Shown: positions 25,142 to 39,636, counted from the stretch's first letter. The stretch is 64,000 bases of DNA from Strix aluco (GCF_031877795.1 NC_133941.1:24218251-24282250); one strand, 5' to 3'. Made by a program: numbers and translations. Notes: generated from the letters alone by a model not told the origin.

Positions 25142-28100
25142 AGTCTAACTTACTGTCAGTTTTATGACCAAGCTCCTCTGCCATATTCACCTCTCACCAC
25201 TTGGGACCAGACCTGCTGCTGCTCTGTCCTGGTAGGTTTGCGCTCAATGCAACAGCAAGATAGCAGTTTATTTCAGCCAAGAATTTGACGCCAGGCTATT
25301 TTGGGACCAAGTGAAACTTGTCCTCTGTAATTACTTTATAATCAGTGAAGAAGTGCTTTCTAGAGCAGCTTGGTATAATACAAAATCATGCTTTAAATAT
25401 TCTGGGCTTACACTGCATAACAGCAAGAAAGGACAATGACCTGGAGAGTGCAGGATGTTCACTTGAGAGTCCACAAAAATACTATGGCTGTGATATAACA
25501 GACAGAAATAGTTTAACCAGGCCTGAAGTTGCTAGCAGGGATCAATAAAGCAAATGGGAAAGCTGGACAGTTTATGACATCTCAGCTCCTCTGTAATGTC
25601 ACATGGACTTTTATTCATTAGGAAAATAAATGTACTTTAATGAATGAAATATCCAACTGTGATCATGTCTCCTACGTTGCAGAAAGAAGGTGAATATATT
25701 ATTTATTGGGGTCTTCTAGGTGTGTTCCATTTGTCCACACACTGTGTCCAGGGTGCAGTGTCGCACACCTCAGCAGATGTGAGGCTAGGCATGCCAAGCC
25801 AGCGAGCGGGGCAGCAGACTGCACGCGCATGGTGCCTCCTGCCACGGAGGCACGAATCCCAGCACCTTCCTCACCCACCGTTTAGCAAGTCACAGTTTTA
25901 CAGACCTGTTTTTCACTGAATGATCACAGAACACTGGATGGTCGTAAGATGATCCGCACAGACCATGGGGCACTGCTATGTGTTTGGGTGATAGCAGAAC
26001 CCAGGGCTGGAAGGGAGACCGGGGTGACACAGCTGAGACTCCAACACCTACATGCCACAGGGCAATAGATGTCTTGGGCAAAATGGTACGAAGGACATCT
26101 GCTTGTGTGCTGCAGGCATGACAGGGCTGTAGCCTGTAGCAAAAGACCAAGCTCAAGCCTGTGACATGCACCAAGAAAAGAGTGAGAAGTCATCAATAGC
26201 ATCAGTTCCTGATGCATATTTGCATCCTGATGCAAATTTGTTTAGTGAAAACTGCTGGTGGTCTTTAGGAAGTGAATGATGTCCCTACTGTGCAGGAGGA
26301 CAAGGATACCAGCTCGTGGTAGTCTCTGCTGCCTTGACTGAGGGATGAGTTTCCACCCAAACCTGAACTAGTGAGTAATCGGACTGTGAGAACACCAGCC
26401 TGGACCACCAGCCAGACCCTCACAATTTTAATGCTACTGAGCAAGTCTCACTTATATCCTTTTTTTGACTGTGACTAATCATCAGTGGTTGAGAAGATGG
26501 GAAAAAAATAACCACCCAAACCCCCACAAGTTAGATGATATACCAACAGGAATTTTTTCTTATCCCCATAGATAACCAGCAGAAACCCTAGGACTCATAT
26601 ACTAAAAAATCTAGTGGGGGGGGACACACACAACCCAGCAATCCCTTCTCTTTTCAACTACAGCAGCACACCAAATCCCCAAGGACTCACAACAAAAAGC
26701 CATTTTCTGTCTTCAGGAATTTCTACTTAGTTGCACAATCCTTCCACAAGCTTCTCAGACCACCTCTGCAATCACAGGGTGCTCCAGAATTTTGCTCCTC
26801 ACATTACTGTTAACTGTCTTCTAATTTCCAGTCTGCATTTATGCATGACTAATTTATACCCATTTGATCCCAGGCTAACATTAACCTTTAACTCATGCAG
26901 TTCTTCCTGCTTGATATTTACCCCTAAGGGTATTTATAAATAGTTGTCTTCTGTCATGCTTAGTTTGGTGGGGCTAAAAAAGATAAACTGATGTTTATCA
27001 GTCATGGAAGTCCTTCTTGCACGAGAATGAATGTGTCCATCTGGTACATCAGCCCAAAATAGGTCCTCAGTCTGCAAAAATACAGTAGTTACAGTTACAT
27101 GTAAAAGTTGCTTATTTTTTGTTTGTAGTTAAAGTTACCAGGTATTAGGGTGCAAGTCCCAGTCATTTACTGAATTAAGATAACGCTCTTTACTGCACTT
27201 TCCAGTTATGGTCTTGCTCTGCCGTGCTGCTCTTGTTCCTGATGGCTCTGCTGGTGATACCCAGCAAGGCAGAGGGTCCACGCAGGGACATTCAGACACC
27301 TTTACTGAGCAGCACGGGCAAAGCAGCCCCACCACCCGCTGCGATGCTCTTCCTGGCTGGGCTCTCCTGGCCTGTTAAGCACCAGGACCACGGTGTCTAT
27401 GTGCACCAGGAGAGGAAGATGTTGCATTCAAGAGCACCGATATTTGACGAGCCTGGTAACACTGGGAGTCCAAGTCATTTTCCTCCACTAAGATCCCTTA
27501 GGCTGGTCAGAGATCAGCTGGCAGGCTCAAAAATATGTAAAATGGATTTGAAGCAATTGGAGACTTCCATCATGGGAGCAAAGCGTTGCTGACAGCAGCA
27601 CATTTTCGGAAAACACCTTGTTTGTAAAGTTGGCTCAGCCTTATCTGAACCTTAGGTGCATGTTGTATAAGTGTTTGCTCAGTGGCAAAGAATTATTAAT
27701 TGTCATCTCCCTGCAAAACTGTCTCTACCTCTTTGCTGCAAGATTATTACTTAAAAAAAAGCTTATCGTGGCAGAATTCAACTAGCAAAGAGCAGAGCCT
27801 TTGAAAGAACTTCCTTCAGTTTTGGTTCTCTTGTGGCGTTTGCTGACTGCTGTTTGCGCTCTCCCTTTCCTGCACACGCTGTTACCTTCACTCCATGCCC
27901 CGCCATCCTCCTCCCACCTTCTTGCTATCCCTTCCTTCAGGGATACCTGACCGTCTCTCATGGAGTTCTTGCTACAGATTGCTTTGTATTCCTGCATGTT
28001 TTGAGCTCCACTGAGTAGCACACGGCCTCTGCACCATCCCAGGTGGTTCCCTCTTCCCACCCCTCCCAAATCTCAGACACGTGCTGTGCCAGGATGATGA

Positions 28101-29530
28101 CAGCGGTGGACCTGGCACATCTGGAAAGGCAGGAGCTCCAGCTGATGCACTAAGCACTGTAGCAGTCCCCAGGCAGGGGCTGGAGCTGAAGAAGAACATC
28201 TACCACCCATATACTTGTTATATTTGTGTCCTTCATTGTGTTTACTCCCCACAAGTATTCTGGCAAAATAAGCTTAGCAGTAAAAATATTTGCTAAGAAA
28301 GCAACCAAAGCAATTATTCCTGTGTGTTTGTGGAGCGGCAAAGCGTCACTCCCCCCGCGGCTGCGATGGCACAGCCCTTGAACAGGCAGCAATGGCCTTT
28401 CTGTTCGCCCTGTGCCCCAACACCCGCCTAGGAGTGCTGCCAGAGAGCAAAACAGTGCTGGGAACATGCTCAGCAAATAAACAATACTGGAAAGGCTGCC
28501 CCTTCACCAAAATCCATTTGCTTTGATGTGCAGAACTTCATCTGTAGGAAATATTTCTACAAAACACCTCCCTGCCCAGATCTGTAACACCCACAACAGA
28601 GCGATGCCTTACTCCCGTGTGCACCCTTCCTGCATTCTGCAGTGCAATTCAAAAGGCTGTACTCTGAGAGGTGCCCGGATCTGGGGTTTTGCACCGACAA
28701 CAAATTACAGAGTTAAAAGTGTTCCTGAAAAGCTGAAGGTCTCATTTTTGAAGTTAATGCCTAGCGAGTTACTTTTCTTCCAAACATGCAAAGTTGCAAA
28801 ATTCAATGTAGATAGACCCCTCCAAAAGAAATAAGTACTCCAACTTAAGGAAAACCAAATATTGAACTGTTTTAAGGAACAGCAACAAAAATATTCAGAA
28901 ACTTTTGACATAACTTCAAGGGAAATTCCCTTTCTGGGTTACAGAATTGCTTTTTAGATCACCATGCTGCAACTAGTGGTATTGAGGAGTGTTTCTAGCC
29001 ATCCCTTAAAAAAAGGAATGTCTTTACTCTCTGTAAGACAGGGATTTAGTAAATTTAAAATGCTCAGTGCTAAACTTTGCAAAACTGACTTTAGGTAGAT
29101 GAAATTACACTGGATCATGCTGCCTTAATTAAATTAATTTTCAAAGCAAAAGGAAGTATTGAAAATTTCACTCCTTAGAGATAAAATATTTTCTGTTTTC
29201 ATTACTACCAACCACCAGGAGTCAGCTCAGTGATTGAAGGTTATGAACTGCCTTTTAGGAGAGCATCTCCCAGCAAAGAGCATCTGGATGTACAAGGAAG
29301 CAATTCCATGTATGTGGCTGATTTACTCTTACACCAGCAGCCTGGCTCCTGGTGCAAGCGAGGACATGGATCTCTCTGCTAATAAAAAGAGAAAAGGTGG
29401 TGTTTGCAGAATGAGAGGGCACTTTCCAGGGAAAAGCAGAGCTGCAGGCTCTGAAACACGGTTTTACTAAATTAAAAGCGGAAAACATGGTTACTTTTCT
29501 TAACATTCACCTAATTAAGCCTCTTTTGAA

Positions 29531-32500
29531 CTGCATTTGTTAAGAGCTGTCAAATGCAGGAATTGAGGCGGTCAGCGGTGGCTCATGGCTACCTGCTGGC
29601 ACGGGCAAGGCTACCACAAATACAACCTGCTCTGGTCTGAGCAGCGCTGGGTTAAGGCTGATGGTAGGCACGTGGTTACCGTGGTTTAGTCCAGGGGAGT
29701 CCAGTTGTACCGCTCCAGCCTTGAGGAAATCTGCACCGACATCCCAATGCGGATACCCCCCACCACGCTGCGGGGAAGAGTTCGGCGCTTCCCTGGGCAT
29801 CTGGGTGGTCCAGCAGCCAGACAAATCCCTGCTGCTCTCAGTGCCCAGAGCAGGCACCCGGGGCCGGGGCGAGGACGTTGCTCCCGTTAACAACCACGTT
29901 AACACATTTCCAGCTGCGATTTCAGGGCCCTCATGCTCCCTGGGGGTTAGGGCCACGTGCACCCACCTGGGCCGGAGCGGGCAAAGGGAGCGGTGGAAAG
30001 CAGGGCATGCAGCCCGAGGTGCTAGCGGTGGCATCACCCGCCAGCCACGTCCCTGCCACCACGCAAAAGAAATCTGCCTCCCAACAGCAATGAGCTCGAA
30101 GCACAGAGAAAGCCAGTTTCCCTCTCTGAGTCAGCAGACAGCACAGCTTCCTGGGCTAACGGGAAGGAGCCTTCCATTGTCACTGCAAATTATTTCCCTT
30201 TAAGCACTGCCAAGATTGCTTATTTATTTGGCATACAATCAAATATCACCCTCTCTGCAGTGTGTTGCTAACGCAAGCGGCTCTTGGCCTTGGCACCCAC
30301 AGGCGGACGGGCCCCCTCTCCCCTTTCACCTCCCCAGGGTGTTGCAGGGCCAGCTTGCTAGGCAGCTAACTGGAGCTTTAGTGAAAAAAATGTTGATTCT
30401 GAATGACAAGAATCACTGTAGATCCACTAGCTCTCCTAGGCTCATTCTCCTTAGAAAGACCCTTTTTTCCTCTTTTCTATATGTGAAGAATAATTTTAAA
30501 AAACTAAAAAGCCCTACTAGAGTAACAGGTAATGATGCAAAGTACTGAAAGCCATCAGTAAGTAGGAGCCACAGCAGAACAAGCTTGTCTCCAAATCCCT
30601 CAGCCCTGAGCGTCCCAGCTGGGCTCCTGGGGCTCTCACACCCCAGAGGAGGTGGAAGAGAGGGATGGACCACCAGTAGCAGAGAGAAACTTCTGTGCAG
30701 GGCCAGTCTATACGAGAACTGGGGAGTTTTCATCTTGTGTGAAAAAGGGAAGAAGTTAAATGGTCCCCAGGAGGCCCCTTGGTCCCCTCATGTCCACAGG
30801 GACAGCTCCCCAGGAGCCCTGTGCCCACCACCCTCCCAGAGCAGCAAAGCCCCTTCAGCTGCCAGACCCCGTCCCCGCCACACTAGTGAGGGGGAGCAGA
30901 CAGACATCTGACACGGCCGGACAGGGACCCCTGAACACCCTCCTGCCCCCCCTCTGCAGCCGAGGGAGAACCACCGGCACCCAGGGGGACCGCGCAGTGC
31001 CCAGGGGGGCAAGGGGGGAAATTCAGGCTCCCCTTGTACCTTGAGATGAGCCGATCAGCACCTGCACCCTCAGCCCAGCTTAACCGAGAGGCAGGGAGCA
31101 TCTCCCCACCCTCGGTCCCCTCTGCAGGAGGAAGGCGAGGAGCTGACCCCGCACGCACTGTGCTCCCTGGGACCGGATGCCAGAGCCAGTGCATCCTCCT
31201 GGGGAGATACCAAGGGAACGCTAAGATGCAGCTAATTTTAAGAGGAAATAGGTTTTTACTTTGCTTCAATTTCTTCTGAAATTCCCCCTTGTCCGCAGCA
31301 AAGCAGGACAATTGCCAAGGGCAGAGCAGCAGCTGATCAGTAAACAGGACACCAATTGGGGACACTAAATCTTCTAAACCCTTCCCTGACGAAGGCAAAT
31401 GCCAGCGCGACCGCTCCCATCTCACACAGAAATGACTGGGTTCCTCTCATCGCTCTCGGGGCTTGCAAATAGATCCTGTGCTTATATTAAGTTTTTAATA
31501 AAAAATGAGCTCGCATGTCATTGTTCAACCGACCTTCTCACGGCCGAGGAGAACATTTTGTCCACCAGCTGCAGCTGGTACTGCACGGTGTTTATTGCTC
31601 TCCATCCCTCCTGAGCTCCGGGGCTTCTGCAGCAGGGGGAGGAGTGAAGAGCTTTGCAGATACTCCCCCCCCACCCCATCATTTTACCACCTTTTTTTTT
31701 TTTTTTTTTTTTCCCCTCACAGCAAAGCATGAACTCAGAAACTAAACATTTTGATTGGGTTTCTGCCATGACTAAAACAGCGATAAGGAATGCAGCTCGG
31801 CTGAAACACGCTGGCTCCCAGCTTTATTTTAGCAGCTCAAAAGAGATTTTCCAGAGACCTTTTCAATTTTGCCAGGACGTTTCTGGGCAATTAAATGATT
31901 AGTGAACTTTGCCTGGTCTTAAGATACAAACTCATCCAAGGAGACAAAACAGAGTCAGGTTTGATATTTAGGCGGACTGCAGAAATCGAGTCTATCTGAT
32001 CCAGAGTATTATAAAAACAAGGCCCAGGGAATAGACTGCTGCTTTCAGTTTACTTAATTAGTTTATACACTGAAACTATGAATAAAAAGGCTTTGCAGTT
32101 GCTTTGGCTTTAGTAGTAACCCTGCAACCATGACAACAGTAAAGCATTACTGAATCACCATGACAAAGAACGAGAGACAAGAGCTGCTGCCACAGAAAAG
32201 CTGACTTGGGCCCATCAGAAATTCAGTGTACGTGGAAAAACACATCCTGCTGTCGCTGCTTTACTTTAATGCTCAAGTTTTAGTGATCTGTGAAAATAAA
32301 TATCTTGGAATAGGTTTTAGGCAGCTCACACATGTCCACCTTGTTTCATTAACTGTTGGTAACAGCAGTATCTTGCAAAGCCAGGATGCAATGCAGCTAT
32401 TTCTTAAAAAATAAAGAGAACTGAGTATTTACAGGGCAGTGCTGCCCCTGCCTCCCTGCCTGCACCCACCTGGCCCCCAGGCTCCTGCCTGGCCCAACCT

Positions 32501-33060
32501 CCCCAGCCTGGGCTCGCCTGGGGATGCTGCTCATGGCCGCTCCCGGCTCTCCAGCACGCACGCTGAGAATTTTGTCCTAGATCTGATTAAAAAGGACAAT
32601 GAAAAAATTACGTGTTTGTTCCCAGCCCTTCCCCCTGGTTCACATCCTCATGAGAAACAGACTCTGAAATGAGTTTGCAGCCACAGGGATTAAACTTTTG
32701 CATGGCGTGCAGGTGTGTACCCCCTCATCCCACACCACCCTCTATTCTTCTCTTGGGCCCCCATCGAGCAGCCCCCCAGCTCTCAGAGACCCTGTGTGCA
32801 GGGTGGGCACAGCCCCTCAAGATGCTCCTTCTCTGCAGAAGACTGGGTGAAGGGAAGGAGAAGGGGTGCTTTGCTTTTTCATCTGGAAAACACCATCTCA
32901 GGCTGCCCCTGCCCCCCCATCGTGGTCCAGCAGGGACGGCCTGCTCCAGCTGAACCCCCAACGCCACCTCCTCACCCGTCGGCGGGTCCTTCCCCCCAGC
33001 CCAGCGCAGCCACCCCTCAGTTCCCTTCCCAGACCGTCCATCCTTCCTGTTCATGCCTCG
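29531..33060. other. GC-richer block without an identifiable gene
   Basis: This is visibly richer in G and C than its flanks, especially 29.56-30.15, 30.58-31.20 and 32.43-33.05 kb. Long open frames occur on both strands (for example an ATG frame of 180 codons at 29661-30203). That is expected where stop codons are rare, and both strands are open at once. I see no recognisable protein, no exon chain and no dense CpG promoter. The AT-rich part between (31.7-32.4 kb), with TAATTA-type words, could be conserved regulatory DNA, but this is a guess. Confidence 0.35.
31692..31712 (+). repeat. T(21) homopolymer
   Basis: An uninterrupted run of 21 T is followed by CCCCTCACAG, so it also looks like a splice acceptor on the plus strand. 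The frame after it is open for about 58 codons to a stop near 31902, with no recognisable protein. Confidence 0.95.
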
Positions 33061-36000
33061 TTTAGCATCTTGGCCTGAACTCATCTGATACTTAGCAAAG
33101 CAAAAAGTTTACCCACAAAGGGTAAATAAAGAAAATGAACAGCACTGCCTGAAAGACATGTAATCAATTCGTCTTCCTGACTGAAGTAGCACTGCATGCC
33201 TGTGAGCGGGGATGAGGGGCTTGGGTCAAAGGAGGTAACTGGGAAGCATCTCAGACCTTATTAAATAAGTGACAGAAAACAAAGCCTACCTCTGAGCCGG
33301 TCCCACTTCTTGCAGGGCAGGGGTGGGACAGCCTAACACAGTCATTTCTAATTGAGCTGGAGCTGGACAAGGGAAACCTGTTAATAGTGTGAGTTCACAC
33401 CAAAATAGAATATTTGGGTTTTGCTTTTTCAGCAACTACATTTTCCCATCGAGGAACCATCCAGGCAGGTAATTTTTGAATAATTTTACTTGTCTGCTTT
33501 TCTAATAATAGACATTAGAAAACAGCAAAGATTAATGGAAGGATAAAAGTCTCCAAGTGCTTAACTCTACAAGATGCGTGTCCCTTTACTTATCTTCACT
33601 GGTCAGTAAACATAAATAATTTTCCTTCCGCATTGCTAATTGCCACCTTTATTTCATATCATCTCTCAGTAATGAATGTTCATTCAGAAAAAAAAAATAT
33701 GGAAATACATTCCTGGAATCCTACTGCAAGAGCAAATGCAACACCACCAGTAATGTTTAGGTTGTTTGTTACTTCACACCAGTGAGAGCAAAACCACAGG
33801 GATTGTCTTAACAAGGCAGACGTGTCAGGAGAAGTGTGTCTTCTTCCCAGCCGCCTGCCACCTTCTCCTGTACCCGCTCCCCCCAGCGTTACCACAGTAT
33901 CAGACAGGAAAATGAAGGTTCATTCTGCCACCAATAGGCAGGCACAGCAATGCTGAGCTGCGCTGACTCTATGTTTTTTTTTAAACCCAATACACACTTT
34001 GATTTAAAAAGGAGATCAAAACAAGGTTACCTTTTAAAGTAACCCCTCTAAACCTGTGTTTAAGATTGCAAAGTCCCACAAAGTCTTCATGCACACCTCT
34101 CCTCAAAAGCACTCACCACATCGACCACTACCAGCAGCTGACTGGAGTATCCGAGACCCTTGGCCAGCCAAGCGCTCACATGCAATTAGCAAAATAATTC
34201 TCAAATATTTGCTATGTTTGACATTTTTAACTGACTCCCAATTTCCATGACTATATTAACAGCTCCTGGAATCCTTGTCAAACATCTAACACCCTCAAAT
34301 ATTGTGGTATGCTCCCAGCATCAAATCAGTGTCTTACCAATTTATTCCTCCTTTTCTTTCCAGAAATTCTCCTGCTCAGAGCACTGAAGCACCGAGAAAC
34401 TGAAGACAGAAAATAAACCATTTAAATATGCTCTTAAGTGTCACAGAAACTACAAATCCAGAGGGGATTTGAAACCTTTTCAATTTTCCCCTCGTCCCCC
34501 CCCCCAAATCAGTAGCTACTAAAATGCTTTGCTGCTTCAGAAGGCCCTGTTGCAGGAAACTAAGCTGCACTTTAAGCATTTGCACTTATTTCCTTTTATT
34601 GCCACAAAAATATTTTTTTGTCAAATTAAAATGTCTTTCTTTCCAAACACACAGCTGTCCTAATATTTCAAGCATTTTTACTTACTGCTTCAATAATAAC
34701 AAGAAGTCCCCTGTTTCAGGGGGAAAAAAAGCAGGATTCTTCCATAAACTTTGATGCTGTTTGTAATAGTCCTTGCCCAACAGAGCCCAAGGCACCCCCA
34801 TTTTTCTCTGTGATTTCCCCCGTTCTTCCCTTCAACAGCTGCCAAAGACCCCCAGCATCCACATCTCTGCGTCTCCAGCAGAAAGGCTGGGATGCAACAT
34901 GGGGATGAAGAGCCACAGCCAGGAGGAAGCAAACTGTCCTGCAAAGCAGCACGTTCAGCCCTGGCTGGGGCTGCTTTATCCTTTCACACGCTAAGAGCTG
35001 CCCCAGTTCTTCCTCCAGTTCTTAAAGCTCCAGTTTTCCTAAGCACATGCCCAAGCTTCTGCTCTGCGGCTTGTGGCTTTGGGTTGTGCTAGCAGACCAG
35101 ACAAAAGTAGCCTGAGAGCATAGAAGTAAGTTTAAGAAACTTAAGCCTGTTTCCTAAACTCTAGTTATCGTTTTAGAAAAGTGCACAAAACACGACAGTA
35201 ACTCTACTATTCTGTCTGACCGCACACTTCTCAGGTATGACCCCCCCATGACCGAGACACACGGCTGCCTGCACACCAGATCCCGACTGAAGCCACGCTG
35301 CTGGACCAGGCAGCCCTGCATCCACGGCCTCACCTGCTTTTAGGAGAGTACATTGCGGAGCGATTTAGGATCTATGGAGCGGATCATGATTTGGATGACA
35401 CACAGACTTAAAATCTCACCTTGCTCTGCCCAGTGCTGCACCAGCAACAGTGTGAGACTTGGTGTGTCCAAGTGGAAACAAGCTACAGCCCAAGTCACTC
35501 TACCCCCTAAATACTGCAGTTGAGGAACATTTTGGTACTTACTCTGCATTTTATGAGAAGATCTCAGAAGGATCTGACAGATCAATCTCATCATTTTTCT
35601 GGATTCCTTTGTCAGAACATAGGAGTTGTTATCCAAACATACCTGCTTGGTTAGTTTTGGGGAAGCCTCGGTCCTCCAGCCATTCAGCCCCCAAAGCTGA
35701 GCTGCTGGGGGGTTAGGAGCCATCATTTTGCCTCAGCTAAGAGCTAGGAAAGCATCACATCCAGTGTACTTATAACTAAGCTCGTACAGCAGTGGGGCTG
35801 CCTCTTGGTACGCTCACAGAGGCTTTACTACCTAGCTATTCCTCTAGCTGTTGTAGAAGCCTGAGGGGTAGCAGGTAACTCAAACTGTTTTTCCTGGGGG
35901 ATTACACACTGATTAATAGATCACAGAAAATCTGGAAGCTAAGGCCTGACTCTGAGGACATCCCCAAGGATAGTTTGAATATATAAATATACCCCATACC

Positions 36001-36357
36001 AATAACCCAGAAAATCCTTACCAAAGTTATCCCAAGACTTCTGTTGCTTTACATCCACATCTTGGGGATGGAAGAAATTGGACAACCACCTCTAGGACTT
36101 GGTCTACAATTATCTGAAGACAAGTTGGTTTTTATCTTAGTCTTATACAACTCTTTCTAAAACCTGTACCTATGCTGTCAACAGTTAGATTTTTCCCTAA
36201 ATGCTTGTGTTCTGTTCAAAGTAATTTCAGAATAACCAACCAAGGACTCCCATTCTTACGGGCATGCTCATTGTCAAACCAAACGTGCCAGATTGCTTTC
36301 ATAGCACCTAGCACCCAAACTGGAAGGGGTTTTTTTTAAAGAGTGGTTTGTTGTTTG

Positions 36358-36385
36358 TTTTTTTTTTTGTTTTTTTTTTTTTTTT
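36358..36385 (+). repeat. T-rich tract (T11 G T16)
   Basis: Two T runs separated by one G lead directly into CCCCCCAG at 36386-36393, an ideal-looking splice acceptor on the plus strand. Confidence 0.95.
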
Positions 36386-36393
36386 CCCCCCAG

Positions 36394-36756
36394 GAGGTGG
36401 CACAGGCCCCTGTGAACTGCAGCGACTCACGCGGGAGCAATCTCGCACGGGAGAATATTTTTCAGGAATCAGCATTAGTCAGAGACTTCCTGAGAGGCAG
36501 CAGCATTGACAGAGGACCCTCCTGGGCTTTCTGTAAAGTCAAGCCAAGCAGCAAAGGCAACAGCAGCACTACAAAGGGCGAGCTCCAAAGTGACATTTTA
36601 AGTGACACTATCCAGGAATACTACAACAGCTTCAGCAGAGTTAATCATTTTAGGATGGCAAATATATACAAGATGTTCAGAGGAGACTGTAAGACTGCTG
36701 GTGGCTCTGAGTGGACAAATGGAGCTGGAGACATTACTACTGCCTTGAGATATTGA
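36394..36756 (+). other. Open segment after an ideal acceptor, possible terminal exon
   Basis: Following the T-rich tract and CAG at 36391-36393, 120 codons are open to a TGA at 36754-36756. The peptide is Ser/Asn/Gly-rich, with pieces such as LQSDILSDTIQEYYNSFSRV and FRMANIYKMFRGDCK. There is no in-frame ATG near its start, so it could only be a spliced downstream exon, and no partner exon is visible. It may equally be conserved non-coding DNA. Unrecognised. Confidence 0.15.
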
Positions 36757-39636
36757 GGGGTGCAATAAGAGCGCTGCTTTAGGTGCCCCTTGCTCAGCGC
36801 TGCTGTTCCAGTCAGCCAGCAGGCACAAGGCACACACAGCCAACCCACCTCATCATCTCAGAGAAGAAATCAGTATGCACGTCAAAAAAAGGAGGCTGAA
36901 AACAATTCACTCCTAACAGCCCCAGGGGCAAACCCAAGGGCCTCCATCGCAGAAAGGCAAGGGGCTGCTGCTTGGCCCCTGATCCCCAGGTCCTGGCCCT
37001 GATCCCCATCATGTGCTGCTCCAGCAGCTGCTGAGCTTAACGCAAGTATAAACTGGGACAAGCATGTCCAGCCTCTGTGGGAGAAAACGTGCCAGCACCT
37101 TGATGGAAGCAGGGACTAAGCACTGCATTTCAGAGTGAAGTTAAAGCTCAGGTCTTCGTATTCATCCTTTTCACTCTTATGTACTATATTAAACCTTGTG
37201 CTGGTCATACTCACCTGCTTGGGCTTTTGGTTATGGCCAGCAGAAAGTATTTCTGACTAAACTCTAAACTTGAATGTTAGCATGACATCAGATTGAGAGA
37301 ACATTTGTTATTGCTCTGCAAGGAAGAGAGAAACTAGAGACAGCGGGTAGGGAGAAGAAGCACCAAAGCCCAGCTCTTCCTCCTTAGAGGATCTCATTCA
37401 ACAGTTCGTACTGGAGGAGCTCAAGGACCCTTTGCACCTCTTAGGGCTTTTATTTCAAACTGCAATGCAAGCAGTAAATATGTGGGCTACACACCAAAAC
37501 AGATCAGCCTTTTGCAGAAGAGATTATCTAAAGCTCGGCAGGCTTATCAGAGGTTGGGAGCAACCCCCGTCTAGGGTTTGTCACAATTTCTACTCTTAAT
37601 CTTTAATCCTGATACTAATCCTTATATTTAATCTGAATATTAATAGATTATTTTCAAAATACTTATCTGGAGACAGGCCCATTGGCTTCCTGCAGCCATA
37701 GCCATGGAGGAGCCCAAAGGTCTGCTGGAGGCGCGAAGAGGGTCAGGCATCAGAAAAACTGATGAAGGCTGCCCACGCAGAAGATGACCTGGACCCCAGG
37801 AGACCCAGCAAGGGATTTCTCTGGAGAAAGCAGCCTTTTAAACTTACAGGGAATAAAAATCTCAGGTGAGGGCACAGTGTTTTGTGGCCATGATCACTGG
37901 AATGGTGACTCATCCCCAGAGAAGCACGTCAGGGATGTGACACCCTTGTCCCCTGTACCCAGCGTGCTGGCAATGCCAGCAGTGGCATGCAGGACTGGCG
38001 GGCAAGGGAGGTGTATTCACAGCCAAGTGAAAGATAACAGCAAGCAAAAAAGAAAATGAAAGGTGTAGCACGCAGTTGGACCCCACATCTCCCACCCATT
38101 AGGAAAGGGAAACAGCTCTGGTCCCTCCTACAAGCAGGAAAGCCCAAGGCAAGCAACAATTTAGCAACAGCCTTTATCACTTATCTAGCCCCTGCTCTCA
38201 TGCAGGAGATCAGTTTCATTTCCTTAGACGAGGACAGGACAGGAGGGACCCCAGAGAAGCACAAAGTTAACACAAATACATGTATTTTGGCACTGGGGCT
38301 TCAAAACTCTGAATTTACAAACTGTTTGAATGGTTCCTTGCCTAAGGACTCTTGAGCTTCAGCAATATCTCTAAATCCACCTGCGCTCTCATCAGCAAGA
38401 GAAGCCAAGGTGGAAAGGAAATAGGGAACAACAGCATCAAAATAAGATTTATTATTTAGAACCAAGACTTGGAAGAGACAGACATGGCAGATAACAACAA
38501 AACAATACGCCAGGCTCCAGCTGGGAGAAAGGACTGTACTGAATGACTTATGAGCAAATAGAAATTCCTGTTTCTCTGGTATCAAAAACAAGAGTGAAAA
38601 GGTCAGAACATCATGGTCTGGAACTGTTTAAGAGGGAAGCAACTGAGGTCCTTGGGTGCATAGCACAGCAGCAGAGGGTTGGAAGAGTTTGGGGCCCAAG
38701 CGTAACAGCAAGAGCAGCACACTTTCCCACTCCTTAGGAACAGTGCTAAAACCCATCTTTCTGAAAAAAAGTTGAGTAGTCCTTTATAATAAATGATTAC
38801 TCATGAGATTATTGCTACAAACTACTTTGTACATCACCTCAACCCAGGAGACAGCTGAAACCCATCGTCAGTGAATCAAGAAAAAGAAATCTCCCACTAC
38901 ATAATTTTAGCTTCTTGAAGGCACTTTAAAGTCTTTTAAAAATTGCTCCAATTACCGACTCATCTGTAGAAGGATTTTAGTCTTATATTTAAAATTAGAA
39001 GTGACTCGAGAACTGTATTTAACTCTGGCAAGAAAATGTGGCTGGTCTATAAGAAAAAGAAAGAGGTAAAAAGGGAAGTGACAAGTACAAACTTGCTCTC
39101 TGGTGAAGCCTCTGTAGGTGTTTTTACTTGATCTAAGCGGATTTAAGAGAGCATTATCTTTACAAAAGAACTGTGAGAAATTTAAATGGAATTGGAACTT
39201 ATCTTCTTTGTACTAGAATCTGAATATGAGTGCCTAGCTTATCTTTTGGAAAATTATTTAAAGTACAATTGTAATGTGTGAAACAAAAAGTATTTGAAGG
39301 AGTGCCTCCTCCTCCTCCCTCTTCTCCAGCCACTGCTCACGGGAACCTGGCTCACAACAGAAGGGAACAATTTTGAACAAAATCCTTTTCCCCCAAAATA
39401 ATTCTCCTTTATTTTTTTGCATAACATTTTTGTATTTCCAACTATAAATAAAAAAATGATTAGAAAGAAGTTACAAAATTGTGTTGAGTGGACCAGAACG
39501 GCACAGAATTTCTCACACATGATAAATCACTTCCCATCTTCCTCTTCCTCCTCCTTAGCCATGGCAGGGCCTCGTGCTTGGCACCGTAGCTGAGGGGGCC
39601 ACGCGTCAGTTGCTGACGATCTCATTTTCAGAATCT

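Larger units (their letters stand above)
12061..29530. other. Long non-coding stretch, no recognisable gene
   Basis: I find no exon chain here. The stretch is AT-leaning, single-copy in appearance, with scattered pyrimidine-rich patches (13.8-15.0 kb and 22.6-23.3 kb) that may be very old repeats I cannot name. It holds two short tandem duplications, one AT tract and two ancient repeat pieces, listed separately. The longest ATG frame, 22255-22668 (137 codons), has no recognisable domain or splice context. Confidence 0.5.

Noticed and set aside
27224..27592. Frame with a signal-peptide-like N-terminus
   Set aside because: It begins with CTG. The hydrophobic start comes from a CTG/CTC-rich stretch, and the rest has no recognisable secreted-protein pattern.
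29661..30203. 180-codon ATG frame in GC-rich DNA
   Set aside because: The opposite strand is open over the same span and composition alone explains it. No domain, signal or splice partner.
30883..31425. 180-codon minus-strand frame
   Set aside because: Lies in GC-rich sequence with several overlapping open frames. Low-complexity Gly/Pro/Ala content, no recognisable protein.
31692..31712. Poly-T as the tail of a processed pseudogene on the minus strand
   Set aside because: No coding body is visible beside it, and bird CR1 machinery rarely makes poly(A)-tailed retrocopies.
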